Assembly (NCBI GenBank): GCA_963732375.1
Contig: CAVSZE010000013.1
Location: 62,001-126,000, forward strand
DNA from: RPQJ01 sp963732375
GTDB taxonomy: Bacteria > Pseudomonadota > Gammaproteobacteria > Steroidobacterales > Steroidobacteraceae
Length of the DNA stretch: 64,000 nt
Direction of reading: 5' to 3'
The translations under genes and the position numbers were made by a program. The notes under the pieces were generated by a model. That model was given only the letters and a program-made list of their open reading frames with translations. It did not search any database and was not told where the DNA came from. The number at the start of each line of letters is the position of its first letter. Position 1 is the stretch's first letter. Shown here one piece after another: positions 46,142 to 55,618 of the stretch.

Positions 46142-47953
46142 ATGTCGCTTTTCGCAGAACTCAGGCGCCGTAACGTCTTTCGCGTCGCAATGTTCTACGG
46201 AGTCGCCGCCTGGGTCCTGCTGCAGGTCGGCGACCTGCTGTTCGGCGCGCTCGGCATCCCGCCCTGGGGCCTCAAGCTGCTGCTCGGAATGCTGCTGCTC
46301 GGATTCCCGATGGCGCTGGTGTTCGCCTGGGTCTACGAACTCACGCCCGAAGGCCTGAAGCGCGAGCGCGAGATCGAGCCCGGTGCGTCGGTCACTCACC
46401 AGACCGCAGGCAAGCTGAACGTGCTGATCGCCGTGCTGCTGGTCGTCGCCATCGTGCTGGTCGTGGCCGACAGGTTCGTCCCGCATGGCTCGCCAACAGC
46501 GCCCGGGACGAGCGTGGCGAAAACAGGCGCGCCGGCAGCCGCCGGCCAGGTCGCGACGTCCGTCGCGCCCCAGCACGTGGCCGAGGCATCGATCGCCGTC
46601 CTGCCCTTCGTCAACATGAGCGACGACAAGGCAAACGAGTACTTCTCCGATGGCCTGACCGAGGAACTGCTGAACGTGCTGGCCAACGTGCCGGGCCTGC
46701 GCGTGATCGCGCGCACTTCCTCGTTTTCGTACAAGGGCAAGGAGGTCAAGATCGCCGACGTCGCGCGTGACCTGAACGTGGACAATGTGCTCGAAGGCAG
46801 CGTGCGAAAGTCCGGCAATCGCGTGCGGATAACGACGCAGCTGATCCGCTCCGCGGACAGCTCGCACCTCTGGTCGCAGACCTACGACCGCGACCTGAAC
46901 GACATCTTCGCCGTGCAGGACGAGATCTCGAACGAGGTGGTGGACGCGTTGAAGCTGCGGCTGCTGAAGCCTTCGGCGGTGGCGGAGTTGGGCGGTACCC
47001 AGGTATCGGCCGCTTACGAAGCCTACCTGCGCGGCAGGGCCGCCCGGCACGAGGGCGAAGGGGAGGACACGCTTCGCGCGGCGCTTGCGGCATTCGACGA
47101 GGCGATCAGGCTCGACCCCGGTTACGCGCGCGCCTACGCGGGCAAGGCCGACGCGCTTGCCACGTCGGCGTCCAACGCGTACCTGCCCTACGACAGTGGC
47201 TTTCTCGATTCTCGGCGAAACGTCGAGCACGCACTCGAGCTCGCACCCGACCTGCCGGAGGCGCTGCTGGTGCTGTCCTTCATCCAGTTGAGCGTGGACG
47301 CCGACCCGCGGGCGGCGACTGCCTCGGCCGAGCGGGCGCTCGACCTGAGCCCCGGCAGCTACGACGCGCAGTTCTACTATTCCGGACTTGAAGCGAGCTT
47401 TGGCGGGCACGACCGTGCCATTGCGGCAGCACGGAAAGCCGTCGAACTCGATCCGATCGCACCCGGCGCCTATGTCGGACTCTCGAACGTCCTGTATTTC
47501 GCGCGCCAGTACGGGGAATCCGAGACCGCCATCCGCCACGCGATGTCGCTGGCGCCGAGCCGACCGGGAGGCCACTACTACCTCGGACTGGTCCTGCTGA
47601 TGCAGGGCCGCAATGACGAGGCGCTGGCCGAATGCAACCAGGAAAGCATCGGCTGGCAACGAATGACCTGCCGCGGACTCACCTATGCCCGGATGGGCAA
47701 CGCGGACCTAACCCGGTCCGAAATCCGTGACTTGCAGAAGGACAGCGGCGATGCCGCTTCGTACCAGTTCGCCCAGATGTACTCGTTGCTGGGCGACCAC
47801 GACGAAGCCTTCCGGTGGTTTGCGGTCGGTCGGCGCATCCATGATCCGGGCCTGATGGGACAGGTATACGTGGACCCGATGATCGACGGACTTCGCCCAG
47901 ACCCACGCTACGACGCGCTGATCCGCGAGCTCGGCTTCAAGAGCGGAAAATAG
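46142..47953 (+). CDS. TolB-like/TPR membrane protein
   Basis: 603 aa. One or two N-terminal membrane segments (about 18-65), a soluble FlgO/TolB-like domain beginning AVLPFVNMSDDKANEYFSDG (about 153-172) with VIARTSSFSYKGKEVKIAD (about 190), then TPR-like helical repeats (about 285-600). The same layout occurs in regulator-like proteins where it follows a DNA-binding or cyclase domain; here the N-terminus is a short membrane anchor. Start ATG 46142 chosen over TTG/ATG slightly upstream. Function unknown. Confidence 0.7.
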   Translation: MSLFAELRRRNVFRVAMFYGVAAWVLLQVGDLLFGALGIPPWGLKLLLGMLLLGFPMALVFAWVYELTPEGLKREREIEPGASVTHQTAGKLNVLIAVLLVVAIVLVVADRFVPHGSPTAPGTSVAKTGAPAAAGQVATSVAPQHVAEASIAVLPFVNMSDDKANEYFSDGLTEELLNVLANVPGLRVIARTSSFSYKGKEVKIADVARDLNVDNVLEGSVRKSGNRVRITTQLIRSADSSHLWSQTYDRDLNDIFAVQDEISNEVVDALKLRLLKPSAVAELGGTQVSAAYEAYLRGRAARHEGEGEDTLRAALAAFDEAIRLDPGYARAYAGKADALATSASNAYLPYDSGFLDSRRNVEHALELAPDLPEALLVLSFIQLSVDADPRAATASAERALDLSPGSYDAQFYYSGLEASFGGHDRAIAAARKAVELDPIAPGAYVGLSNVLYFARQYGESETAIRHAMSLAPSRPGGHYYLGLVLLMQGRNDEALAECNQESIGWQRMTCRGLTYARMGNADLTRSEIRDLQKDSGDAASYQFAQMYSLLGDHDEAFRWFAVGRRIHDPGLMGQVYVDPMIDGLRPDPRYDALIRELGFKSGK

Positions 47954-47954
47954 G

Positions 47955-48605
47955 TCACTCCGCGTCAGGCTGGACGTCTGGCCTCGCGGCCGCGAAAGCA
48001 GGCAGTGCCTCCAGGTGGGCCGCGACTGCGGCGAGCCGCGGGAATGGCGCGAGGTCCAGCTGCACTCGCCGCGCATTGAACACCTGCGGCAGCAGGAACA
48101 CATCGGCCAGCGTCACGCCCGATCCGTGGCAATGACGACCGTCACCTGAATACCGTTCTATCCATTGCTCCAGCGCCCCGAATCCGCCGGCGATCCAGTG
48201 CTGCGCCCAGCGATTCACCGCCTCGTCAGGCTGGCTCAACTCGCCGCGCAGGTACAGCAGCACGCGCAGGTTATTGAGCGGATGAATGTCGCAGGCGACC
48301 GCCAATGCCATCGCGCGAATCTGCGCGCGCTCCGCGGCGTTGCCAGGCAGCAGTCGCGGCTCGGGATGGATTTCCTCCAGGTACTCGCAGATCGCAAGCG
48401 ACTGGGTGACCAGTGTGCCGTCGTGATCCAGCGCCGGGACCAGGCCCTGCGGATTCACGGCCAGGTAGTCACGCGCACGCTGCTCGCCGCCGCCGCGCAG
48501 CAGGTGTTTCGGTACGGACTCGTAGACCAGGCCTTTCAGGTTGAGCGCGATGCGCACGCGGAACGCGGCTGAACTGCGCCAGTACGTGTAGAGCTTCAGG
48601 GCCAT
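47955..48605 (-). CDS. maiA: maleylacetoacetate/maleylpyruvate isomerase (zeta GST)
   Basis: 216 aa glutathione-dependent cis-trans isomerase. N-terminal thioredoxin-like GST domain with the catalytic motif YTYWRSSAAFRVRIALNLKG (about 6-25) and NPQGLVPALDHDG (about 51), C-terminal helical domain with CDIHPLNNLRVL (about 104). Isomerises an aromatic-ring-cleavage product. It is the fourth gene of a minus operon whose third member is an FAH-family hydrolase, the next enzyme in gentisate or homogentisate breakdown. Confidence 0.87.
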   Translation of the reverse strand: MALKLYTYWRSSAAFRVRIALNLKGLVYESVPKHLLRGGGEQRARDYLAVNPQGLVPALDHDGTLVTQSLAICEYLEEIHPEPRLLPGNAAERAQIRAMALAVACDIHPLNNLRVLLYLRGELSQPDEAVNRWAQHWIAGGFGALEQWIERYSGDGRHCHGSGVTLADVFLLPQVFNARRVQLDLAPFPRLAAVAAHLEALPAFAAARPDVQPDAE

Positions 48606-48621
48606 GCGTGCCTCCGCGCTG

Positions 48622-49308
48622 TCAGACGATGGTCGTGCGCAGCGTGTCGAGTCCTTCGATGCCACCGACCAGGCTGTCGCCGCGCACCACCGGGCCGACG
48701 CCCGCCGGCGTGCCCGTGAAAATAAGGTCGCCGGGTTTCAGCTCGAAGAGGGCAGAGAGCTCGCTCACGATCTCCGGCACGTTCCAGATCATCTCGCAGA
48801 GGTCGGCGCGCTGTCGTGATTCGCCGTTCACCTCGATCCAGATTGCACCGCGCGAGAGATGCCCGACATCGGCGACGCGACGTATCGCACTGACCGGCGC
48901 CGAGTGGTCGAACCCCTTGGAGACATCCCAGGGCTGGCCTTTCTCGCGGGCGGCGAACTGCAGGTCGCGCCGGGTGAGGTCATTGCCGACTGCGTAACCG
49001 AACACGTGCGCGAGCGCGTTGGCCACCGGGATGTCGCGCCCCCCCTCGCCGATCGCGACGACGAGTTCGATCTCGTGATGCAGGTTCGAAGTGCGCGGCG
49101 GGTACGGGACGGCCGCGCCGTTCGCGGTTACGGCATCGGCCGGCTTCGAAAAGAAGAATGGTGGCTCGCGCTCCGGGTCCATGCCCATCTCGCGCGCGTG
49201 GGCCGCATAGTTTCGCCCGACGCAGTAGATCCGGTGCACGGGAAAAAGCGTTGCCACGCCATCGATCTCGACGGTCGGCGCCATCGGCGGTGCGAATTCG
49301 TATCTCAT
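48622..49308 (-). CDS. fumarylacetoacetate/fumarylpyruvate hydrolase family
   Basis: 228 aa. Metal-dependent C-C hydrolase. IYCVGRNYAAHAREMGMD (about 27), metal-ligand HHEIELVVAIG (about 76) and FTGTPAGVGPVVRGD (about 196-210) mark the family. The short single-domain size fits fumarylpyruvate hydrolase more than the 420-aa FahA. It precedes maiA by 16 nt and overlaps ubiC by 4 nt. Paired activity with the isomerase suggests gentisate or related ring-cleavage products. Confidence 0.85.
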   Translation of the reverse strand: MRYEFAPPMAPTVEIDGVATLFPVHRIYCVGRNYAAHAREMGMDPEREPPFFFSKPADAVTANGAAVPYPPRTSNLHHEIELVVAIGEGGRDIPVANALAHVFGYAVGNDLTRRDLQFAAREKGQPWDVSKGFDHSAPVSAIRRVADVGHLSRGAIWIEVNGESRQRADLCEMIWNVPEIVSELSALFELKPGDLIFTGTPAGVGPVVRGDSLVGGIEGLDTLRTTIV

Positions 49309-49898
49309 GCGGTACTCCCCGGCCGGATCAAAGCCCGGCCGTCATGAACCAGCGCCGGCAGGAACACTTCCTGGACCAGGATCGGTGCCACGGACAGTCG
49401 ATAGACGGCACGGCGCGCCCATGCCGGGCGATCGAGGCCACCCGCCGCGACGGCGAGGTCTTCGTCCACCGCGATCTCCCGATACTCCAGTGGCTGCCGG
49501 CTGACGTCCGGCCGGCCGAGCAGCGACTCGCCGAGCGCGACATTGCCGAGTTCGGCGAGCCAGGGATGCAGGAGGACCGTGGAATCCGGGAACACTGATT
49601 GTGCGAAGACCCAGCGCGTATCTCCACAGGCGAACTCGATCTCGCGGACCAGGCAGCCGGTGTCGGCAACACCCATCCGGTGCGCGAGAGTCGCGGAAAG
49701 CGGCGATCGCTCGACGCGCAGCAGGCGAAATTGCGTTTCGCAGCCGCATGCACGACGCACCAGCGCCGTGAGCAGCCCCGGCTCGGCAAGCCACGGATGC
49801 AGCCCGCTCGGTGCCCGGTCCAGGCATTCGTCGAGGCACGCCCAAGCGCCCGGCGCGCCCGAGGGCGCGCGCTCTGGACGCTGGGCGCGGCCGGTCAT
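49305..49898 (-). CDS. ubiC: chorismate lyase (ubiquinone pathway)
   Basis: 197 aa, UbiC/UTRA-like fold. Converts chorismate to 4-hydroxybenzoate and pyruvate, first step of ubiquinone synthesis. Motifs resembling UbiC are WVFAQSVFPDSTVLLHP (about 95) and LGNVALGESLLG (about 114). Sequence similarity to canonical UbiC is low and no ubiA neighbour is present, so another UTRA-domain role is not excluded. Its start, ATG at 49898, is 7 nt after the acyl-CoA dehydrogenase stop. Confidence 0.65.
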   Translation of the reverse strand: MTGRAQRPERAPSGAPGAWACLDECLDRAPSGLHPWLAEPGLLTALVRRACGCETQFRLLRVERSPLSATLAHRMGVADTGCLVREIEFACGDTRWVFAQSVFPDSTVLLHPWLAELGNVALGESLLGRPDVSRQPLEYREIAVDEDLAVAAGGLDRPAWARRAVYRLSVAPILVQEVFLPALVHDGRALIRPGSTA

Positions 49899-49905
49899 CG
49901 CTCGA

Positions 49906-51687
49906 TCAGAACGCGTCCGCTGCGAGCGCCATCGTCGACCCGCTGCCTGCGCGAATGGCCGCCGCATACGCGGTACAGCGCGGCATGACCTGCTCGGCAT
50001 AGAACCGCGCCATCACCACTTGGGCACCGAGGAATGTCTTGTCGCCACCCGCCGCCAGCTCGCCTTCGGCGACCAGCGCGCCGCGAGCGAGCTGCCAACC
50101 ACCGATGACGGTACCGAGCAGCATCAGGTAATTGAACGCGACCGCGCTCACCAGTTCCGGGTCGCGCTTCGCGCCTGTGAGAATGTACGTCGAGCACTCG
50201 ACGAGTTCGTCCAGCGCGCGTGCGAGAGCGCTTCGCACGACCGCGAATTCCTCGCCTGCGTTCGCGAGCGGGGCGTCTACCGCCCGCATGTCGGAGACGA
50301 ACGCGGACACCGTGGCGCCGCCGTCGCGCAGCAGCTTGCGGCCGACGAGGTCGATCGCCTGGATCCCGTTGGTGCCCTCGTAGATCGGCGCAATGCGCGC
50401 GTCGCGGTAGAACTGGGAGACGCCCGTCTCCTCGACATAGCCCATGCCACCGTGGACCTGGATGCCGTGCGATGTCACCTCGAGCGAGGCTTCGGTGGTC
50501 CAGGCCTTGGCGATCGGGGTCAGCAGGTCGGCGCGCGCCTCGTAGATCGCAGCAGCCTCGGCATCGGTGCCATGCGCCGCGCGGTCGAGGCACGCAGCGG
50601 TGTAGTAGCAGATGGCACGGCTCGCCTGCGTGAGCGCGCGCATCGCGAGCAGCATGCGGCGCACATCCGGGTGGCGGATGATCGCGACCTTGCCCTTCTC
50701 GCCCGGCGCGCGGCCCTGCGTGCGATCGCGGGCCCAGGCGACGGACGCCTGGTAGGAACGGTCCGCGAGGCCGACGCCCTGGATGCCGACGCCCAGTCGC
50801 ATGTAGTTCATCATCGTGAACATCGCCGCCAGGCCTTCGTTCGGCTTGCCGACCATGAAGCCCTCGGCCCCGCCGTTGTCACCGAATGACAATACGCAGG
50901 TCGGGCTCGCGTGGATGCCCATCTTGTGCTCGACCGAGACGCAGTAGTTGTCGTTGCGCTCGCCGAGGCTGCCGTCATCGTTCACCTTGTACTTGGGCAC
51001 CAGGAACAGCGATATGCCCTTCGTTCCCGGAGGCGCGTCCGGCAGGCGCGCGAGCACCAGGTGCACGATGTTCTCCGCCATGGGGTGGTCGCCCCAGGTG
51101 ATGAAGATCTTCTGGCCGCTGACCAGGTAGCGGTCGCCCTTCGGCTCCGCACGGGCCGTCAGGCTCGACAGGTCGGATCCCGCCTGCGCCTCGGTCAGGC
51201 ACATCGAGCCGGACCACTGGCCGGACACCAGTTTTTCAAGGAATTTTGCCTTGAGTTCCTCGGTGCCGTGGCGATCCATGGCCAGGATCGCACCCTGCGA
51301 AAGCTCCGGGCACAGCGCAAACGCCACGTTCGCTGCCGCCCACATCTCGTCGCAGGCAACCGCCAGGGTCTTCGGCAAACCCTGGCCACCAAATTCAGGG
51401 TTGCTGGCGATGCCCGGCCAGCCGCCCTCGCAGAACTTGCCGTAGGCGTCGGTCAATTCCGCCGGTACCTCGACACCGTCGCCGACCACCTTCACACCCT
51501 GCCGGTCCCCGATCACATTGGTCGGCGCCAGCACCCCACTGGCAAATTTGGCTGCCTCCTCGAGCACCGCCTCGACCATGTCGCCGTCCACGGACTGGAA
51601 ATCGGGCAGCGCGCTGACGTCGGCGAAGTCCGCCAGGTGCTCGATCGTGAATCTCATCTGCTTCAGGGGGGCGTTGTAGTCGACCAT
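49906..51687 (-). CDS. acyl-CoA dehydrogenase, long form
   Basis: 593 aa, FAD-dependent. ACAD motifs are CLTEAQAGSDLSS (about 160), ITWGDHPMAENIVHLVLA (about 190), and the catalytic-region YEGTNGIQAIDLVGRKLL (about 437). The extra C-terminal domain of about 130 residues is typical of the large FadE/DmdC-type group. Substrate is unknown. Start ATG 51687 gives MVDYNAPLKQMRF, the conserved N-terminus of the family. First gene of the operon with ubiC, the FAH protein and maiA. Confidence 0.9.
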   Translation of the reverse strand: MVDYNAPLKQMRFTIEHLADFADVSALPDFQSVDGDMVEAVLEEAAKFASGVLAPTNVIGDRQGVKVVGDGVEVPAELTDAYGKFCEGGWPGIASNPEFGGQGLPKTLAVACDEMWAAANVAFALCPELSQGAILAMDRHGTEELKAKFLEKLVSGQWSGSMCLTEAQAGSDLSSLTARAEPKGDRYLVSGQKIFITWGDHPMAENIVHLVLARLPDAPPGTKGISLFLVPKYKVNDDGSLGERNDNYCVSVEHKMGIHASPTCVLSFGDNGGAEGFMVGKPNEGLAAMFTMMNYMRLGVGIQGVGLADRSYQASVAWARDRTQGRAPGEKGKVAIIRHPDVRRMLLAMRALTQASRAICYYTAACLDRAAHGTDAEAAAIYEARADLLTPIAKAWTTEASLEVTSHGIQVHGGMGYVEETGVSQFYRDARIAPIYEGTNGIQAIDLVGRKLLRDGGATVSAFVSDMRAVDAPLANAGEEFAVVRSALARALDELVECSTYILTGAKRDPELVSAVAFNYLMLLGTVIGGWQLARGALVAEGELAAGGDKTFLGAQVVMARFYAEQVMPRCTAYAAAIRAGSGSTMALAADAF

Positions 51688-51856
51688 CGGGGCGCTCCGG
51701 TACTTGATTTTGCTGTGCAGCAATTCTGCCCGTTCGGGACTCCCGCCGCCATTGGCATGGACCTCGGTGGCTGGACCGTGGTGGCGGGTACAATCCGGGT
51801 TTAATCGCTTCCCGACCCCGCCTGGCCCTGCCGGGCCCGACCTGGACAACCCCGGA

Positions 51857-52312
51857 ATGAGCATCTGGTTCAAGCCCTTTACGCTGGACGAAATCCAGTC
51901 CTACTCGCGCGGCAGCATGGTCGAGCACCTCGACCTGCGTTTCACCGAGATCGGGCCCGATTTCCTGCGCGGCACGCTGCCCGTGGATTCACGCACGATC
52001 CAGCCCTTCGGCCTGCTGCACGGCGGCGCCTCCGCTGCGCTGGCGGAGACGCTCGGCAGCGTCGCAGCGACCCACTGCGTGGACATGAGCCGTTTCTACT
52101 GTGTCGGGCTCGAGATCAACTCGAACCACATCCGCTCGGCGCGCGCCGGGCGGGTCACCGGCACGGCCCGCCCGTTCCACCTCGGCGCACGCTCGCAGGT
52201 CTGGGAAATCCGCAGCGAGGACGACAAGCAGCGGCTCGTGTGCATTTCCCGCCTCACGGTCATGGTGCTGGAAGGCGCGGCGCGGGCGATGGCCGGCGGA
52301 GCACGCACATGA
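51857..52312 (+). CDS. hotdog-fold thioesterase (PaaI/YdiI type)
   Basis: 151 aa. Hydrolyses an acyl-CoA. The hotdog motif QPFGLLHGGASAALAETLGS (about 49-68) with the catalytic Glu and the helix following is clear. The 1,4-dihydroxy-2-naphthoyl-CoA or phenylacetyl-CoA thioesterase family is closest. ATG at 51857. Its stop overlaps the lptM start by 4 nt. Confidence 0.86.
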   Translation: MSIWFKPFTLDEIQSYSRGSMVEHLDLRFTEIGPDFLRGTLPVDSRTIQPFGLLHGGASAALAETLGSVAATHCVDMSRFYCVGLEINSNHIRSARAGRVTGTARPFHLGARSQVWEIRSEDDKQRLVCISRLTVMVLEGAARAMAGGART

Positions 52313-52632
52313 CGCTCCGGCCTTTCGCGGCCGCCGCGGCCGTGGCCGTGCTGGGAGCCCTGGTCGCAGGATGCGGCTACAAGGGTCCGCTCACGCTACC
52401 CGAGAAGACCGGGCCGGTGGTCATCCGTCCCGCGCCAACTGTCACACCCCCGCCGACTGCTCCATCCGCCACAGCGCCCGGCGAATCGACGCCTGCGGCG
52501 GGCCCGACGACGACACAATCGCCGACGCCGCAAGAGCCTGAAGACGAGGAGAAGGCCAGGTCAAAGCCAGCCTCACCGGGTTCGGCCCCTGCGGCTCCGC
52601 CTGCGCCCGAAGGAACGCCGGCGGGTGGCTAA
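52309..52632 (+). CDS. lptM: LptM-type small lipoprotein
   Basis: 107 aa. Lipoprotein signal and lipobox LVAGC followed directly by GYKGPLTLPE (about 24-33), the LptM/YifL hallmark. LptM helps the LptDE lipopolysaccharide translocon mature. The rest is low-complexity Pro/Thr/Ala/Glu, longer than the usual LptM tail. Elsewhere the gene usually precedes lysA; here it sits before polA. Confidence 0.85.
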   Translation: MTLRPFAAAAAVAVLGALVAGCGYKGPLTLPEKTGPVVIRPAPTVTPPPTAPSATAPGESTPAAGPTTTQSPTPQEPEDEEKARSKPASPGSAPAAPPAPEGTPAGG

Positions 52633-55414
52633 AGCCCACACACTGGTGCTGGTGGACGGCTCCTCGTACCTGTACCGGGCTTTCCACGCGCTGCCGCCGC
52701 TCTCCAATTCGAAGGGCGAGCCGACCGGTGCAGTGCTCGGCGTACTGAACATGCTGGCGAAGCTCGAGAAGGAATTTGCGCCGACGCTGGTCGGCGTGGT
52801 CTTCGACGCGCCTGGCCGCACGTTCCGCGACGAACTCTTCGCCGAGTACAAGGCGCATCGTCCACCGATGCCCGATGACCTGCGCTCACAGGTCGCACCG
52901 TTGATCGAGGCGGTGCAGGCGCTGGGCCTGCCACTGCTGCGAATCGAAGGCGTCGAAGCCGACGACGTGATCGGCACGCTGGCGCGGCGCGCGGCCGACG
53001 AGGGCCTCGACGTGGTGATATCCACCGGCGACAAGGACATGGCGCAGCTCGTCGATGGGCGCGTAAGGCTGGTCAACACCATGACCGGCTCGTCGCTCGA
53101 CCGAGAGGGCGTCAAGGTCAAGTTCGACGTGTATCCCGAGCAGATCGTGGACTACCTCGCGCTGGTCGGCGACGCCTCGGACAACATTCCGGGCGTGCCC
53201 AAGGTCGGCCCGAAGACCGCCGCGAAGTGGCTCAACCAGTACACCACGGTCGACAACCTGCTCGCGCACCAGCTCGAGATCGAGGGCAAGGTAGGCGAGA
53301 GCCTGCGTGCCCACACCGACGATCTCGCGCTGTCGCGGAAGCTCGCCACCATCGACTGCAAGCTCGAACTCCCACTCTCGCCTCGCGAACTGGTGCCAGC
53401 CGAGCCGGATGTCGAGAAGCTGCGCGAGCTGTACTCGCGCCTCGAGCTCAGGTCGCTGCTGAAGCAGCTGCCCGGCGGCCAGGCTGCGGGCGCGCCTGCG
53501 ACGGAACTGTCTGCCGCGCGGGCGCATGCTGCGGCCGAGACTGGCGAAGGCGTGTCGCCGTACCGGCGCGCGGCTGAAGCGGCCGCCCATCCGCCGACCG
53601 ATCCCGGCCGGCGCGAGTACGAGTTGATCCTCGACCGGGCGGCATTCGATCGATGGATGGAGCAGCTCGAGGCCGCGGAACTGGTCGCCTTCGACACCGA
53701 GACGACTTCACTCGATTACATGCAGGCCGAGATCGTCGGCGTCTCGTTCTGCGTGGAGCCCGGCCGCGCGGCCTACGTTCCGCTCGCACACACCGGTCCC
53801 GGTGCGCCGGACCAGCTCGACCGCGGCAACATCCTTGCCAGGCTGAAGCCACTGCTCGAGGACCCCTCGCGCGCGAAGCTAGGCCATCACCTCAAGTACG
53901 ACGCCCACGTGCTGCGCAACCACGGCATCGAACTGCGGGGAATGAAGTACGACTCGATGCTCGAGTCCTACGTGCTCGACAGCACGGCGACCCGGCACGA
54001 CATGGATTCCGTGGCCCGGCACTACCTCGGCATCGAGACTATCCGCTACGAGGATGTGGCAGGAAAAGGCGCGAAGCAGCTGCCGTTCGCAGAGGTCCCG
54101 GTCGAGACCGCCGGGGAATACTCCGCCGAAGATGCCGACGTCACCATGCGCCTTCATCAGGCATTGTGGCCGCGGATCGAAGAGGTGCCGTCGCTGCGCA
54201 GGCTCTACGAGGAAATCGAGCAGCCGCTGGTACCGGTGCTGCTCGACATGGAGCACACCGGCGTGCTGATCGACACGGCCATGCTCAAGCAGCAGAGCAA
54301 CGAGCTTTCGAAAAAGCTGCTCGAGCTCCAGGCCAGGGCGCATGCGGCCGCGGGTGGACCATTCAACGTCGATTCGCCGAAGCAGCTGCAGGAAGTGCTG
54401 TTCGGCAAGCTCGGCCTGCCGGCGCGTCGCAAGACCGCGACCGGCCAGCCATCGACCGCGGAGGACGTGCTCGAGGAGCTGGCCGACGAATACGAGCTGC
54501 CGCGCATCGTGCTCGACTACCGCGGCATGGCGAAACTGCGCTCTACGTACACCGACAAGCTGCCGGGACAGGTGGACGCGCGCACGGGGCGCGTGCACAC
54601 CTCATATCACCAGGCGGTCGCCGCGACGGGGCGATTGTCATCCACCGATCCGAACCTGCAGAACATACCGATCCGCACGCCGGAGGGACGCCGCATCCGG
54701 CAGGCGTTCGTTGCGCCGCCCGGTCATTTGCTGGTCGCCGCCGACTATTCGCAGATTGAACTTCGGATCATGGCGCACCTCTCCGGCGACGAGGGCCTGC
54801 TGAAGGCCTTCGCGGCGGACCGCGACATTCACCAGGCCACGGCTGCAGAAGTATTCGGCGTCGCGGCGGACGAGGTTACGCCGGACCAGCGCCGTGCGGC
54901 GAAGGCGATCAACTTCGGCCTGATCTACGGCATGTCCGCGTTCGGACTTGCGCGCCAGCTGGGCATCGAGCGCGGGGCGGCACAGCAGTACGTGGATCTC
55001 TATTTCCATCGCTATCCGGGTGTGAAGCGCTACATGGAAGAGACCCGCGCGATCGCGCGCGAGCAAGGCTACGTCGAGACCGTCGCCGGCCGACGCCTGT
55101 ACCTGCGGGAAATCCGCTCGAAGAACCAGCAGCTCAGGCAGTACGCCGAACGCAGTGCGATCAACGCGCCAATGCAGGGCACGGCCGCGGACATCATCAA
55201 GCGCGCGATGATCGACGTGCACCGCTGGCTCCGGGGCGACGCCGGTGCCCGGCTCGTGATGCAGGTGCACGACGAGCTCGTCCTCGAGGTGGCCGAAGAA
55301 GAGGTCGCACGCGTGGAGCATGGCCTGCGCGAGCGCATGTCGGCGGCGGCAACGCTCAGGGTAACGCTGAAGGTCCAGGTCGGGCACGGGTCGAACTGGG
55401 ACGAGGCGCACTGA
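52625..55414 (+). CDS. polA: DNA polymerase I
   Basis: 929 aa, full three-domain enzyme. The 5'-3' exonuclease (about 1-290) opens LVLVDGSSYLYRAFHALPPL. The 3'-5' proofreading domain has FDTETTSLD (about 356), so the exonuclease DxE is intact. Polymerase motifs are A AADYSQIELRIMAHLS (about 704), B RRAAKAINFGLIYGMSAFG (about 757) and C MQVHDELVLE (about 878). GTG start overlaps the lptM gene by 8 nt. Fills gaps in repair and Okazaki processing. Confidence 0.96.
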   Translation: MAKAHTLVLVDGSSYLYRAFHALPPLSNSKGEPTGAVLGVLNMLAKLEKEFAPTLVGVVFDAPGRTFRDELFAEYKAHRPPMPDDLRSQVAPLIEAVQALGLPLLRIEGVEADDVIGTLARRAADEGLDVVISTGDKDMAQLVDGRVRLVNTMTGSSLDREGVKVKFDVYPEQIVDYLALVGDASDNIPGVPKVGPKTAAKWLNQYTTVDNLLAHQLEIEGKVGESLRAHTDDLALSRKLATIDCKLELPLSPRELVPAEPDVEKLRELYSRLELRSLLKQLPGGQAAGAPATELSAARAHAAAETGEGVSPYRRAAEAAAHPPTDPGRREYELILDRAAFDRWMEQLEAAELVAFDTETTSLDYMQAEIVGVSFCVEPGRAAYVPLAHTGPGAPDQLDRGNILARLKPLLEDPSRAKLGHHLKYDAHVLRNHGIELRGMKYDSMLESYVLDSTATRHDMDSVARHYLGIETIRYEDVAGKGAKQLPFAEVPVETAGEYSAEDADVTMRLHQALWPRIEEVPSLRRLYEEIEQPLVPVLLDMEHTGVLIDTAMLKQQSNELSKKLLELQARAHAAAGGPFNVDSPKQLQEVLFGKLGLPARRKTATGQPSTAEDVLEELADEYELPRIVLDYRGMAKLRSTYTDKLPGQVDARTGRVHTSYHQAVAATGRLSSTDPNLQNIPIRTPEGRRIRQAFVAPPGHLLVAADYSQIELRIMAHLSGDEGLLKAFAADRDIHQATAAEVFGVAADEVTPDQRRAAKAINFGLIYGMSAFGLARQLGIERGAAQQYVDLYFHRYPGVKRYMEETRAIAREQGYVETVAGRRLYLREIRSKNQQLRQYAERSAINAPMQGTAADIIKRAMIDVHRWLRGDAGARLVMQVHDELVLEVAEEEVARVEHGLRERMSAAATLRVTLKVQVGHGSNWDEAH

Positions 55415-55499
55415 GGCACGGGCCCGCTGCAGTCCACACCCGCCACCGAAAGCGACCCGGCTGCCGCGCCCGGCCGTGCGGCGTGCGCACTTCTCCATG

Positions 55500-55529
55500 T
55501 TGCCTACGCTGCGGGACGGCGCCTAGCAT
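55500..55529 (+). promoter_or_regulatory. promoter of the first beta-barrel gene
   Basis: -35 TTGCCT (55500-55505), 18-nt spacer, -10 TAGCAT (55524-55529), about 90 nt before the ATG. The -10 sequence is the same as in the second barrel promoter, as noted in that entry. Nothing else distinct was seen in the remaining polA 3' flank 55415-55499. Confidence 0.5.
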
Positions 55530-55618
55530 TAGCCGGTTCCGACAGGATCCGCGGCACGTCGTCGCGCGAGCCCGCGCACCGATGCGTTGCCGCCCCTGAA
55601 CCGGGAAATGGGGGCGTT

